Shown piece by piece: positions 26,575 to 36,820 of a stretch of DNA of 49,510 nucleotides. The first letter of the stretch is position 1. Each line of letters begins with the position of its first letter. This DNA comes from Pseudomonas sp. CAN1 (GTDB lineage: Bacteria; Pseudomonadota; Gammaproteobacteria; Pseudomonadales; Pseudomonadaceae). Location of the stretch: positions 61,496-111,005 of the forward strand of contig NZ_JASMRU010000009.1 in NCBI RefSeq assembly GCF_030462585.1. The letters run 5' to 3'. The position numbers and the translations under genes were made by a program. The notes beneath the pieces were generated by a model, which did not search any database, was not told the origin of the DNA, and saw nothing but the letters and a program-made list of their open reading frames with translations.

Positions 26575-26862
26575 TTACTCGATGACTTTCGGGACGAGGT
26601 AAAGGCCGTCTTCCACGGCCGGCGCGATGGCCTGGTAGGCTTCGCGGCGGTTCTCCTCGGTGACGGCGTCGGCGCGCAGGCGCTGCGTGGCTTCCAGCGG
26701 GTGGGCCAGCGGCTCCACGCCATTGGTGTCGACTGCCTGCATGGCGTCGATCAGGCCGAGGATATTGTTCAGGGTGTCGGTGGTACGCGAAATGTCGGCT
26801 TCCTCCAGGCCCAGGCGGGCGAGGTGGGCGATCTTTTCCACGTCGGTGCGTTCAAGCGCCAT
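26575..26862 (-). CDS. gatC: Asp/Glu-tRNA amidotransferase subunit C
   Basis: A 95-aa GatC, the small helical belt that stabilises the GatA-GatB heterodimer. The start [20 protein letters not shown] and the [16 protein letters not shown] turn are family typical. GGAGA precedes the ATG. First gene of gatCAB, divergent from mreB across 238 bp. Confidence 0.95.
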   Translation of the reverse strand: MALERTDVEKIAHLARLGLEEADISRTTDTLNNILGLIDAMQAVDTNGVEPLAHPLEATQRLRADAVTEENRREAYQAIAPAVEDGLYLVPKVIE

Positions 26863-26965
26863 CGAGGTCTCCAGCTAGAGCGGCCCGGTTCGAACTGGAC
26901 CTGGCCGGAAGGAATTGAGGGGGCAGGGAACAGAACCCGCGGCAGACGGTCGAAGGCCGCTGGGA

Positions 26966-26981
26966 CGGGCCTGCAGGCCCG
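26966..26981. repeat. 16-bp perfect palindrome in the gatC-mreB divergent region
   Basis: CGGGCCTGCAGGCCCG is self-complementary. It lies about 100 bp from gatC and 120 bp from mreB. On the minus strand a T-run precedes rather than follows it, so it is not a terminator; a protein-binding site is possible. Confidence 0.55.
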
Positions 26982-27012
26982 AAAAACGAGGAATCTAGCA
27001 TAAATTGCCGCC

Positions 27013-27041
27013 TTGCCCAAAACCCCCGTCATTGTTAGAGT
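27013..27041 (+). promoter_or_regulatory. Candidate sigma-70 promoter of mreB
   Basis: TTGCCC (27013-27018), 17-nt spacer, TAGAGT (27036-27041); four of six bases match at each box. The mreB ATG is 60 bp downstream. It is the best pair in the intergenic region but matches are modest. Confidence 0.4.
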
Positions 27042-27088
27042 TTGCCGCACTTTTTTACCCGCGCATTTTTCACCCACGCGCCACCTAG

Positions 27089-28138
<1,050 letters not shown>

Positions 28139-28203
28139 GTTGGACGTGGAGGTTGGTTGACGTTTTGCCCGCGCTGGTGAAACTTCAACCGACCTTGCAC
28201 CGC

Positions 28204-28218
28204 TAGGAGCCGGTCATC
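28204..28218 (+). promoter_or_regulatory. mreC ribosome-binding site and ATC start codon
   Basis: TAGGAG (28204-28209) is an optimal Shine-Dalgarno core, and 6 nt later comes ATC (28216-28218). The same TAG is an in-frame stop, so translation cannot start further upstream. No ATG, GTG or TTG occurs in frame before the GTG at 28264, which lies inside the membrane helix and has no Shine-Dalgarno sequence. Confidence 0.75.
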
Positions 28219-29292
28219 AAACCGATATTCTCCAAAGGGCCCTCGCTGGGCGCGCGCCTTCTGGTGCTCGCTGTCCTGTCGGTCGCCTTGATGGTGGTCG
28301 ATGCCCGCTTCGATTATCTGAAACCGGTACGCAGCCAGATGGGCCTCGTGCTGAGCCCCTTCTATGGCATCGCCGACTTCCCCGTTCGTGCCTGGGAAGG
28401 CGTGCGCGACCAGTTCACCAGCCGCAGCGAGCTGCTGGCCGAGAACGAGCGCCTGAAGGCCGAGCAGTTGCTGATGCAGCGCCGCCTGCAGAAACTGGCG
28501 ACCCTCACCGAACAGAACGTACGCCTGCGCGAGCTGCTCAACTCCTCCGCCCTGGTCGACGACAAGGTGCTGGTGGGCGAGCTGATCGGCGTCGACCCGA
28601 ACCCCTTCACCCAGCGCATCCTGATCGACAAGGGCGAGAAGGACGGCGTGTTCCAGGGTCAGCCGGTGCTCGACGCCAGCGGCCTGATGGGCCAGGTGGT
28701 CGAGGTGATGCCGTATACCGCGCGCGTGCTGCTGCTGACCGATACCACCCACAGCATCCCGGTGCAGGTGAACCGCAATGGCCTGCGCGCCATCGCCGTG
28801 GGCACCGGCAACCCGGAGCGCCTGGAACTGCGCTACGTCGCCGATACCGCCGACATCAAGGAAGGCGATCTGCTGGTCAGCTCCGGCCTTGGCCAGCGCT
28901 TCCCGGCCGGCTATCCGGTGGCGGTGGTGAAGGAAGTGCTGCACGACACGGGCGGGCCTTTCGCCACCATTCGCGCCGTGCCGACCGCCAAGATGAACCG
29001 CAGCCGCTACGTGCTACTGGTCTTCAGCGACAGCCGTACCCCCGAACAGCGCGCTACCGACGCCGCCGAAGCCCAGGCCGAGGCGGACCGCAAGGCCGCT
29101 GAGTCTGCCGCTCCCGCGCAACCTGCGCCTGCCACGCCGGCAGCACCTGCAGCCCAGCCGCATAACGGTGCACAACCGGCCGCTCCGGCGGCGCCCGCCG
29201 CCCAGCCTGCCCATCCGGCCGGCAGCAACGGCGCGGCACCTGCCGCACCCGGTGCCTCGGCCGCGCACCCCGATGCCAGGGCCCGCCACTGA
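28216..29292 (+). CDS. mreC: Rod-shape protein MreC, apparent ATC start
   Basis: A 358-aa bitopic elongasome protein. Read from ATC 28216 the protein begins KPIFSKGPSLGARLLVLAVL after the initiator, aligning directly with E. coli MreC (MKPIFSRGPSL), so that is the homology-supported start although ATC is a rare initiator. Membrane helix about residues 13-32, a coiled coil (SELLAENERLKAEQLLMQRR), then the two-barrel periplasmic domain (GVDPNPFTQRILIDKGEKDG, VSSGLGQRFPAGYPVAVV). From about residue 275 there is a long low-complexity Ala/Pro/Gln tail. Its TGA overlaps the mreD ATG by one base. Confidence 0.92.
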   Translation: MKPIFSKGPSLGARLLVLAVLSVALMVVDARFDYLKPVRSQMGLVLSPFYGIADFPVRAWEGVRDQFTSRSELLAENERLKAEQLLMQRRLQKLATLTEQNVRLRELLNSSALVDDKVLVGELIGVDPNPFTQRILIDKGEKDGVFQGQPVLDASGLMGQVVEVMPYTARVLLLTDTTHSIPVQVNRNGLRAIAVGTGNPERLELRYVADTADIKEGDLLVSSGLGQRFPAGYPVAVVKEVLHDTGGPFATIRAVPTAKMNRSRYVLLVFSDSRTPEQRATDAAEAQAEADRKAAESAAPAQPAPATPAAPAAQPHNGAQPAAPAAPAAQPAHPAGSNGAAPAAPGASAAHPDARARH

Positions 29293-29780
29293 TGGCTGGC
29301 CAGGGTTCCAACAATGGCTGGGCGATCTGGTTGACCCTTCTGGCGGCGCTGCTGTTGTCGGTGGCGCCGATGCCCAGCTTCATGGAGATCGGCCGCCCGC
29401 TGTGGCTGGCGATGTTCCTCACCTACTGGGTGCTCTACCTGCCGCAGAAGGTCGGCATGCTCAGCGCCTGGGTGCTGGGTGTCGCCGAGGACGTGCTCTA
29501 CGGCAGCCTGCTGGGGCAGAACGCGCTGATCCTCAGCCTGATCATTTTCCTGGTGCTGGCGCTTCACCAGCGCCTGCGCATGTTCCCGATCTGGCAGCAG
29601 TGCCTGGTGCTGCTGGTGGTGTTCGGTCTCGCCCAACTGGTCCAGCTGTGGATCAGCGCCCTGACCGGCAACCGCCCGCCGACCCTGGTGTTCCTGCTGC
29701 CGGCGCTGGTCAGCGCGCTGCTCTGGCCCTGGGTCTACACATTGCTGCGGGCCCTGCGGCTGCGCCTGAACATCAACTGA
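29292..29780 (+). CDS. mreD: Rod-shape protein MreD
   Basis: A 162-aa integral membrane protein with about five helices (for example [16 protein letters not shown] and [18 protein letters not shown]). The [17 protein letters not shown] motif is the conserved MreD loop. It couples MreC to PBP2/RodA. ATG overlaps the mreC stop as TGATG, indicating translational coupling. Confidence 0.95.
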   Translation: MAGQGSNNGWAIWLTLLAALLLSVAPMPSFMEIGRPLWLAMFLTYWVLYLPQKVGMLSAWVLGVAEDVLYGSLLGQNALILSLIIFLVLALHQRLRMFPIWQQCLVLLVVFGLAQLVQLWISALTGNRPPTLVFLLPALVSALLWPWVYTLLRALRLRLNIN

Positions 29781-29841
29781 TCGTCCCCTTTGCGGGGCAA
29801 TCGCCGGGCCCGCGTTGCGCGGGCTCGCTTCGGAGTCCCTG

Positions 29842-30426
29842 ATGGCCCAGCTGTACCTCGCCTCCAGTTCGCCGCGCCGCCGCGAGCTGCTCACCCAGAT
29901 CGGCCTGCCGTTCCACATAGTGCCCGCGTCCATCGACGAAACGCCGCAGCCCGGCGAGTCGGCGCTCGCCTACGTCGAGCGCCTGGCCCGTGGCAAGGCC
30001 CAGGCGGGGCTGAATTTCCTCGCCCAGCGCGCCGACGTTTGCGTGCTCGGCGCCGATACCGCGGTGGTGCTGGATGGCCGCATCCTCGGCAAACCGCTCG
30101 ACCGTGACGACGCGCTGGCCACCCTGCTGGTACTTTCCGGCCGCGAGCACGAAGTGCTGACCGCCGTAGCCGTGGCCGACCGCGAGCGCTGCGAAGCGCG
30201 CGTGGTCAGCAGCCGCGTGACTTTCCGCGAGATTTCCGCCGAGGAAGCCGAGCGTTACTGGGAAACCGGCGAGCCGCAGGACAAGGCCGGTGGCTATGCT
30301 ATCCAGGGGCTCGCGGCGGTCTTCGTCAGCCGCGTCGAGGGCAGCTACAGCGCCGTGGTCGGCCTGCCCCTGTGCGAAACCTCGGCATTGCTGGCTGACT
30401 TCTCCATCCCTAGCTGGCAGTCTTGA
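29842..30426 (+). CDS. maf: Maf nucleotide pyrophosphatase (YhdE type)
   Basis: A 194-aa Maf-family house-cleaning nucleoside triphosphate pyrophosphatase, expected to act on dTTP/UTP or modified nucleotides. Start ATG 29842 has CGGAG 6 nt upstream and directly begins [16 protein letters not shown], the substrate-binding motif. The catalytic Asp lies in [12 protein letters not shown], and [18 protein letters not shown] is conserved. A GC-rich hairpin region separates it from mreD. Location after mreBCD and before rng is the usual enterobacterial and pseudomonad order. Confidence 0.94.
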   Translation: MAQLYLASSSPRRRELLTQIGLPFHIVPASIDETPQPGESALAYVERLARGKAQAGLNFLAQRADVCVLGADTAVVLDGRILGKPLDRDDALATLLVLSGREHEVLTAVAVADRERCEARVVSSRVTFREISAEEAERYWETGEPQDKAGGYAIQGLAAVFVSRVEGSYSAVVGLPLCETSALLADFSIPSWQS

Positions 30427-30473
30427 TCGGAAAGTAGCGCTGGCACGACTCCGGGCGCGATAAGGAAGGGCGC

Positions 30474-31931
30474 ATGAGCGAAGAGATCCTGATCAATATC
30501 ACGCCGATGGAATCGCGCGTGGCGGTGGTGGAGAACGGCGTCCTGCAGGAGGTCCATGTCGAGCGCACGCTGCGCCGCGGGATCGTCGGCAATATCTACA
30601 AGGGCAAGGTCGTGCGTGTGCTGCCGGGCATGCAGGCGGCCTTCATCGATGTCGGCCTGGAGCGCGCGGCGTTCATCCATGCCGCCGAGATTTCCACCCG
30701 CGAGGGCAGCGCCGTCGAGAGCATCGGCGCGCTGGTCCACGAAGGGCAGAGCCTGGTGGTGCAGGTCACCAAGGACCCCATCGGCACCAAGGGCGCGCGC
30801 CTGACCACGCACCTGTCGATCCCTTCGCGCTACCTGGTCTACATGCCGCGCACCAGCCATGTCGGCATTTCCCTGAAGATCGAGGACGAACACGAGCGCG
30901 AGCGCCTCAAGCAGGTGGTCGCCAAGTGCGTCGAGGCCGAGGGCATCGTCGAGAAGGGCGGATTCATCCTGCGCACCGCCGCCGAGGGTGCCGGGGAAGA
31001 CGAGATTCTTGCCGATATCCGCTACCTGCGCCGTCTCTGGGACCAGATCGACGCGCAGATCAAGACGGTCGGCGCGCCGACGATGATCTACGAAGACCTG
31101 TCCCTGGCCCTGCGCACCCTGCGCGACCTGGTGAACCCGCGCATCGAGAAGATCCGCGTCGATTCCCGGGAGAACTTCCAGAAGATCACGCAGTTCGTCG
31201 AAGAACTGATGCCGGAAATCGCCGACCGCCTGGAGCATTACCCTGGCGAGCGGCCGATCTTTGACCTCTACGGCGTCGAGGACGAGGTGCAGAAGGCGCT
31301 GGAGCGCAAGGTGCTGCTCAAGTCCGGCGGCTACCTGATCATCGACCCGACCGAGGCGATGACCACCATCGACGTCAATACCGGCGCTTTCGTCGGCCAC
31401 CGCAACCTCGAAGAAACCATCTTCAAGACCAACCTCGAGGCGGCCACCGCCATCGCCCGCCAACTGCGCCTGCGCAACCTGGGCGGGATCATCATCATCG
31501 ACTTCATCGACATGGAAGACGAGGAGCACCGCCGCCAGGTCCTGCGCACCCTGGAAAAGCAGCTCGAACGCGACCATGCCAAGACCAATATCATCGGCAT
31601 CACCGAGCTGGGCCTGGTGCAGATGACCCGCAAACGCACCCGCGAAAGCCTGGTGCAGGTACTCTGCGAGCCCTGCCCGAGCTGCCAGGGGCGCGGCATG
31701 CTGAAGACGCCCGAGACCATCTGCTACGAGATCTTCCGCGAAATCCTCCGCGAGGCGCGGGCCTACCAGGCCAATTCCTACCTGGTGCTGGCCAATCAGA
31801 AGGTGGTCGACCGCCTGCTCGACGAGGAGTCGGGCAATGTCGCCGACCTCGAACTGTTCATCGGCCGGCCGATCAAGTTCCAGGTCGAGGCCATGTATTC
31901 CCAGGAGCAGTACGACGTTGTCCTGCTTTGA
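30474..31931 (+). CDS. rng: Ribonuclease G
   Basis: A 485-aa RNase G (CafA) that trims the 5' end of 16S rRNA and takes part in mRNA decay. N-terminal EEILINITPMESRVAVVENG, S1 domain (GNIYKGKVVRVLPGMQAAFIDVG), 5'-sensor and DNase I-like catalytic part with TTIDVNTGAFVG and IIIDFIDMEDEEHR, where Asp residues bind magnesium, and the Zn-link CEPCPSCQGRG. It lacks the long C-terminal scaffold of RNase E. AAGGAAGG stands before the ATG. Full length. Confidence 0.97.
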   Translation: MSEEILINITPMESRVAVVENGVLQEVHVERTLRRGIVGNIYKGKVVRVLPGMQAAFIDVGLERAAFIHAAEISTREGSAVESIGALVHEGQSLVVQVTKDPIGTKGARLTTHLSIPSRYLVYMPRTSHVGISLKIEDEHERERLKQVVAKCVEAEGIVEKGGFILRTAAEGAGEDEILADIRYLRRLWDQIDAQIKTVGAPTMIYEDLSLALRTLRDLVNPRIEKIRVDSRENFQKITQFVEELMPEIADRLEHYPGERPIFDLYGVEDEVQKALERKVLLKSGGYLIIDPTEAMTTIDVNTGAFVGHRNLEETIFKTNLEAATAIARQLRLRNLGGIIIIDFIDMEDEEHRRQVLRTLEKQLERDHAKTNIIGITELGLVQMTRKRTRESLVQVLCEPCPSCQGRGMLKTPETICYEIFREILREARAYQANSYLVLANQKVVDRLLDEESGNVADLELFIGRPIKFQVEAMYSQEQYDVVLL

Positions 31932-31951
31932 GCAGCACGTCGCAGGGCATG

Positions 31952-31971
31952 GCGTTCCGAGCGCGGAACGC
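31952..31971 (+). terminator. Weak hairpin after rng
   Basis: GCGTTCC (31952-31958) pairs perfectly with GGAACGC (31965-31971) around GAGCGC. Only three T follow, so termination would be inefficient; it may be an attenuator between rng and yhdP. Confidence 0.35.
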
Positions 31972-32083
31972 TTTGCCGTGGGGTTTTCCGGAGCTTTGTC
32001 TGATCCACACTGTCAGACTCTGTTCGACTGCTCATGGCTGGGAGGCCGCTCGATGACCCTTCGCACCCCGGTATCCGGCTGAC

Positions 32084-35000
32084 ATGGAAAACGCCGGCCG
32101 CCTGCTCGCCACCACCTTGCGCTTCGTCCTCGGGCTGCTGGCCCTGGGCCTGGTGCTGCTTGCGCTGTACGTCAGCCTGGGCCGGCAACTGGTGCCGCTG
32201 GTGGCGGAGTATCGCGATGACCTGGCGCAACAGGCCAGCCAGCAGCTCGGCCTGCCGGTCAGCATCGGCGCGCTGGAAGGCCACTGGCGCGGCTTCAGCC
32301 CGATCATCGTGGTGCGCGACATCCAGCTGGGCGAGGGCAACGATTCGCTGCGCCTGGAGCGTGTACGCCTGACCCCGGATATCCTCGGCAGCCTGATGGC
32401 GCGCCAGCCGCGCGTCGACAGCCTGGAGCTGGAAGGCCTGCACCTGACCCTGCGCGAGGACGAGGACGGCAAGTGGCACGCCGACGGCCTGCCCAATCGC
32501 AACACCGAGACCGATCCGCGCAAGCTTATCGACCTGCTGCTGACGCCGCGCCGGCTGTCGCTGATGGACAGCCAGCTGACCGTGCTGCCGCAACAGTCCA
32601 ACCCGCTGTCGCTGAACTATGTCGGCATGACCCTGCGCAGCGGCAGCCGCCAACGCCTGGAAGCACGTTTCAGCCTGCCGGGCGGTGAGCCGGTGGCGGC
32701 GCGCCTGGAAACCCGCCTGAACCGTGACGACTGGGCAAAAAGCTCGGCCCAGCTGTACCTCAGCCTGCCCCAGGCCGACTGGGCCAAATGGCTGCCGGAG
32801 CGCCTCACCGGCGCCTGGAAGCTGTCCCAGGCCAAGGCCGGCGGCGAATTCTGGGCAACCATCGACAAGGGCGTGCCGGTGTCTGCCGCGGCGCGCCTGA
32901 ATGCGCCGAAGATCGACGCCGCCCTGGGCGACCGCAAGCCGGTGAGCCTGAGCGATATGGGCGTCAGCCTGTTCTTCCAGCGCCAGGGTGATGACCTCGA
33001 CGTGCGCGTCGCCGATCTGGCAGCGAACCTCGGCGAAACCCGCTGGGGCGAGGTGGAGCTGGAGCTGACCCGGCGGATGAAGGGCGAGGAGCACTGGCAG
33101 CTGCGCGCCGACCGCCTCGACCTGTCCCCGCTGGCGCCGCTGATCACCGCCCTGGCGCCGCTGCCGGACAAGGTCGACGAGTGGCTGGACGGGCTCAAGC
33201 CGCAGGGCGTGCTGCACAACGTCAACTTCGACTACTGGCCGCAACGCGAGGGTGCCGAGCGCGTGGCCTACGCCACCAACCTGGAGAAGGTCGGCGTCAG
33301 CGCCTTCCACGACGTGCCCGCCGTGGCCAACGTCGATGGCACCTTCAGCGGCAACCTCGGCGGCGGCACCCTCGATGCCAATGCCCAGGACTTCATGCTG
33401 CACCTGGCGACGCTGTTCCCCGAGCCCTGGCGCTACCGCAGTGCCCACGCGCGGCTGTTCTTCCAGCTCAACGACGAGGCCTTCACCCTCGGCAGCCACC
33501 TGATGAAGGTGGACGGCGAGGAAGGCACCCTGGCCGGCGACATGCTGATCCGCCTGATGCGCGACCCCGAGGCCGAGGACTACATGGACCTGCGCGTCGG
33601 CATGAGCAACGGCGACGCGCGCTACACCGGCAAGTACCTGCCCACTGTCATCCCGCAGATGAGCAAGGACCTCGCCGCCTGGCTCAAGGGTTCGATCAAG
33701 AGCGGACGCATCGAGCAGGGCTACTTCCTCTGGCAGGGCTCGCTGCAGAAACATTCGGCGCCCGAGGCCCACGCCATGACCCTGTACTTCAAGGTCCACG
33801 ACGGCGTGCTCGACTACCAGCCCGGCTGGCCCGGCCTAAGCAAGGCTGAAGGCGAAGTGCGGGTGGAGGACACCGGCGTCAGCATCAATGCCAGCTCCGG
33901 GAAGATCCTCAACAGCCAGGTGCGCGACGTGCTGGTGGAGATTCCCCACACGCCGCCGGGCGAGCCCTCCCACCTGCACGTCAACGGCGACATCGCCAGC
34001 AACCTGGTCGACGGCCTGAAGATCCTCCAGGACTCGCCGATCGGTGCCAGCCACACCTTCGAAGGCTGGGAAGGCGAGGGCGACCTGAACGGACACCTCA
34101 ACCTGGACATTCCGCTGGCCAAGGGCGAAATGAGCAAGGCGCGGGTCATTGTCGACTTCGACACCGACAAGGCGCGGCTGAAGATCGCCAAGCCCGAGCT
34201 GAACCTGGAGCAAGTGAAGGGCAAGTTCCGTTACGACACCGACAGCGGCCTGAGCGGGCAGAACATCGCCGCCCAGGTGCTGGGTTCGCGCGTTACCGGC
34301 AGCATCCGCGCCGAGGGCCGCAATGGCGTGCCGCGCACGCGGGTGCTGGTGGGCGGCCAGGTGGCGGTGAAGTCGCTGCTGGAGTGGGCGAAGATACAGA
34401 AGCAGTTGCCGGTGGACGGTCGTGTGCCGTTCCAGCTCAACCTGTTGCTGGATGGCAAGGACAGCCAGCTGCAGGTCGCCTCCAACCTGCAGGGCGTCAG
34501 CATCGACCTGCCGGCGCCGCTGGGCAAGGCCACCCAGGAGACCCGCGAGAGCGAGTTCCGTATGACCCTGGAGGGCGCCGAGCGGCGTTACTGGGCAACC
34601 TACGCTGACCGCGCGAGCCTGGCCTACGCCGCTCCGGCGGACCAGCCGCTGGCCGGCCGTGGCGTACTGCGCCTGGGTGGTGACCCCGCCGTGCTGCCGA
34701 ACTGGAACGGCGTGCAGGTGCGCGGCAAGATCGATGAAGTCGACGCCGATGCCTGGATGGCGGTCGCGAAGAAGTATTCGAATACCGGCGTCGAAGGCGC
34801 CGCCGGCCTGCTGCGTGGCGCGGACCTGCAGATAGCCCGCTTCAAGGGCTTCGGCCAGACCTTGGAAAACCTCACGCTGGACGTCGCCCGCGTCGACAGC
34901 AGTTGGCAGGTTGGCCTGGTCAGTTCGCTGGTTTCCGGCAAGGTCACCGTGCCGGACAGCAAGGTGAAGCCGATCCAGATCGCCCTCGACCGCATCGACC

Positions 35001-35902
35001 TGCCCAAGGGCGAGGCCATCGACTCGAAGAAGGCGGTGGAGCAGCCGGACCCGCTGGCGAAGATCGACCCGCGCACCCTGCCGCCGATGGACGTCTCGGT
35101 TCGTCAGGTGCTCAAGGCCGGCAAGCCGGTGGGTTCCTGGAGCTTCAACGTGCGTCCGACTACCACTGGCGCCGGCTTCAACGACGTCAACCTGGACCTG
35201 CGCGGCCTCTCGGTGAAGGGCAACCTGCGCTGGGACGGCATGGACACGAGCGCGCGCAGCACCTTCCAGGGCCAGCTCGAAGGCAAGAACCTCGGTGACG
35301 TGCTCAAGGCCTGGGACTTTGCGCCCAGCGTGACCAGCGAGCGCTTCCGCGTGGACATCAACGGCAACTGGCCGGGCTCGCCGGCAGCGCTGAACCTGCG
35401 GCGCTTCGGCGGCACCCTCGACGCCAGTCTGCGCAAGGGCCAGTTCGTCGAGGTGGAAGGCGGTGCCAACGCCCTGCGGGTGTTCGGCCTGCTCAACTTC
35501 AACGCCATCAACCGCCGCCTGCGCCTGGACTTCTCCGACCTGCTGGGCAAGGGCCTGAGCTACGACCGGGTGAAGGGCGTGCTAACCGCCACCGATGGCG
35601 TCTACTTCACCCGTGAGCCGCTGCGCCTGGACGGCCCGTCGAGCAATCTCGAGCTGAATGGCACCCTCGACCTGGCCCACGACCAGATCGACGCCAAGCT
35701 GCTGGTGACCCTGCCGGTAACCAACAACCTGCCGCTGGCAGCGCTGATCGTCGGCGCACCGGCCATCGGTGGTGCATTGTTCGTGGTCGACAAGCTGCTG
35801 GGCGACAAGGTCGCGCGCTTTGCCAGCGTGCAGTACAGCGTCAAGGGCCCGTGGCAGAGCCCGACCATTGCCTTCGAAAAACCTTTCGAAAAGCCTCATT
35901 GA
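32084..35902 (+). CDS. yhdP: YhdP-family AsmA-like intermembrane lipid-transport protein
   Basis: A 1272-aa protein with an N-terminal membrane helix (LLATTLRFVLGLLALGLVLL) and a very long beta-taco-groove periplasmic region (DUF3971/AsmA-like, TIGR02099). The first domain reads QASQQLGLPVSIGALEGHWRGFSP, the standard opening. The C-terminal AsmA_2 part contains VFGLLNFNAINRRLRLDFSDL followed by GVYFTREPLRLDGPSSNLEL. In E. coli YhdP moves phospholipid across the periplasm with TamB and YdbH; the same role is inferred. It lies 152 bp after rng, the order known in many gammaproteobacteria. Confidence 0.93.
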   Translation: MENAGRLLATTLRFVLGLLALGLVLLALYVSLGRQLVPLVAEYRDDLAQQASQQLGLPVSIGALEGHWRGFSPIIVVRDIQLGEGNDSLRLERVRLTPDILGSLMARQPRVDSLELEGLHLTLREDEDGKWHADGLPNRNTETDPRKLIDLLLTPRRLSLMDSQLTVLPQQSNPLSLNYVGMTLRSGSRQRLEARFSLPGGEPVAARLETRLNRDDWAKSSAQLYLSLPQADWAKWLPERLTGAWKLSQAKAGGEFWATIDKGVPVSAAARLNAPKIDAALGDRKPVSLSDMGVSLFFQRQGDDLDVRVADLAANLGETRWGEVELELTRRMKGEEHWQLRADRLDLSPLAPLITALAPLPDKVDEWLDGLKPQGVLHNVNFDYWPQREGAERVAYATNLEKVGVSAFHDVPAVANVDGTFSGNLGGGTLDANAQDFMLHLATLFPEPWRYRSAHARLFFQLNDEAFTLGSHLMKVDGEEGTLAGDMLIRLMRDPEAEDYMDLRVGMSNGDARYTGKYLPTVIPQMSKDLAAWLKGSIKSGRIEQGYFLWQGSLQKHSAPEAHAMTLYFKVHDGVLDYQPGWPGLSKAEGEVRVEDTGVSINASSGKILNSQVRDVLVEIPHTPPGEPSHLHVNGDIASNLVDGLKILQDSPIGASHTFEGWEGEGDLNGHLNLDIPLAKGEMSKARVIVDFDTDKARLKIAKPELNLEQVKGKFRYDTDSGLSGQNIAAQVLGSRVTGSIRAEGRNGVPRTRVLVGGQVAVKSLLEWAKIQKQLPVDGRVPFQLNLLLDGKDSQLQVASNLQGVSIDLPAPLGKATQETRESEFRMTLEGAERRYWATYADRASLAYAAPADQPLAGRGVLRLGGDPAVLPNWNGVQVRGKIDEVDADAWMAVAKKYSNTGVEGAAGLLRGADLQIARFKGFGQTLENLTLDVARVDSSWQVGLVSSLVSGKVTVPDSKVKPIQIALDRIDLPKGEAIDSKKAVEQPDPLAKIDPRTLPPMDVSVRQVLKAGKPVGSWSFNVRPTTTGAGFNDVNLDLRGLSVKGNLRWDGMDTSARSTFQGQLEGKNLGDVLKAWDFAPSVTSERFRVDINGNWPGSPAALNLRRFGGTLDASLRKGQFVEVEGGANALRVFGLLNFNAINRRLRLDFSDLLGKGLSYDRVKGVLTATDGVYFTREPLRLDGPSSNLELNGTLDLAHDQIDAKLLVTLPVTNNLPLAALIVGAPAIGGALFVVDKLLGDKVARFASVQYSVKGPWQSPTIAFEKPFEKPH

Positions 35903-35969
35903 GCCCCTCAATCGAGCACAAAGCCTGGGCTTCAGTTAGCATGAAACCCAGACACCGACGGAGCTCAGC

Positions 35970-36818
35970 ATGTCCATTGCGGTCATCCAGATGGTCAGCC
36001 AGGACGATGTCCTGGCCAACCTCGCCGCCGCCCGCCGCCTGCTTGAACAGGCCGCCGAGGGTGGCGCGCGCCTAGCCGTACTGCCGGAAAACTTCGCCGC
36101 CATGGGGCGCCGCGATCTCGCAGACATCGGCCGCGCCGAGGCCCTTGGCGAAGGCCCGATCCTGCCCTGGTTGAAAAGCGCCGCCCGCGACCTCAGGTTG
36201 TGGATAGTCGCCGGCACCCTGCCGTTGCCACCCGAAGGTCAGCCGGACGCCAAGGCCAATGCCTGTTCGCTGCTGGTAGACGAGCGCGGCGAAGTGGCGG
36301 CACGCTACGACAAGCTGCACCTGTTCGACGTGGACGTCGCCGACGCCCGTGGCCGTTATCGCGAGTCGGATGACTACGCCTTCGGCCAGCGCGTAGTGGT
36401 GGCGGACACACCGGTCGGGCGCCTGGGCATGACGGTCTGCTACGACCTGCGCTTTCCTGAGCTCTACACCGCGCTGCGTGAAGCCGGCGCGGAGCTGATC
36501 AGCGCGCCCTCGGCCTTCACCGCAGTCACCGGCGCGGCGCACTGGGAAATCCTCGTCCGTGCCCGCGCCATCGAGACCCAGTGCTACCTGCTGGCGGCCG
36601 GGCAGGGCGGTACCCACCCCAAAGGTCGGGAAACCTGGGGCCAGTCGGCCATTGTCGACCCCTGGGGGCGTATCCTCGCCGAACAGGCCAAGGGCGAGGC
36701 GGTGCTGCTCGCCGAGCGCGACAACGAGGAACAGGCGGCGGTCCGGCAGCGCATGCCGGTTGCCCGGCACAGAAGATTTTTCCCGCCGGTCGAACCACGA
36801 CCGGCGCGTACGGAGTGA
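35970..36818 (+). CDS. Carbon-nitrogen hydrolase (Nit-type amidase)
   Basis: A 282-aa nitrilase-superfamily enzyme with the complete Glu-Lys-Cys triad: Glu40 in [10 protein letters not shown], Lys115 in [11 protein letters not shown] and Cys157 in [13 protein letters not shown]. Sequence style is that of Nit1/deaminated-glutathione amidase, which repairs a side product of transaminases; substrate is not proven. CGGAG precedes the ATG. It is only 2 bp ahead of tldD, so the two are cotranscribed. Confidence 0.92.
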   Translation: MSIAVIQMVSQDDVLANLAAARRLLEQAAEGGARLAVLPENFAAMGRRDLADIGRAEALGEGPILPWLKSAARDLRLWIVAGTLPLPPEGQPDAKANACSLLVDERGEVAARYDKLHLFDVDVADARGRYRESDDYAFGQRVVVADTPVGRLGMTVCYDLRFPELYTALREAGAELISAPSAFTAVTGAAHWEILVRARAIETQCYLLAAGQGGTHPKGRETWGQSAIVDPWGRILAEQAKGEAVLLAERDNEEQAAVRQRMPVARHRRFFPPVEPRPARTE

Positions 36819-36820
36819 AT

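Noticed and set aside
25050..26585. 511-aa frame antisense to gatA
   Set aside because: Mirror frame of a highly conserved housekeeping gene.
31796..33799. 667-aa open frame antisense to rng and yhdP
   Set aside because: Mirror-frame artefact; no motif or ribosome-binding site, and it crosses the boundary of two real genes.
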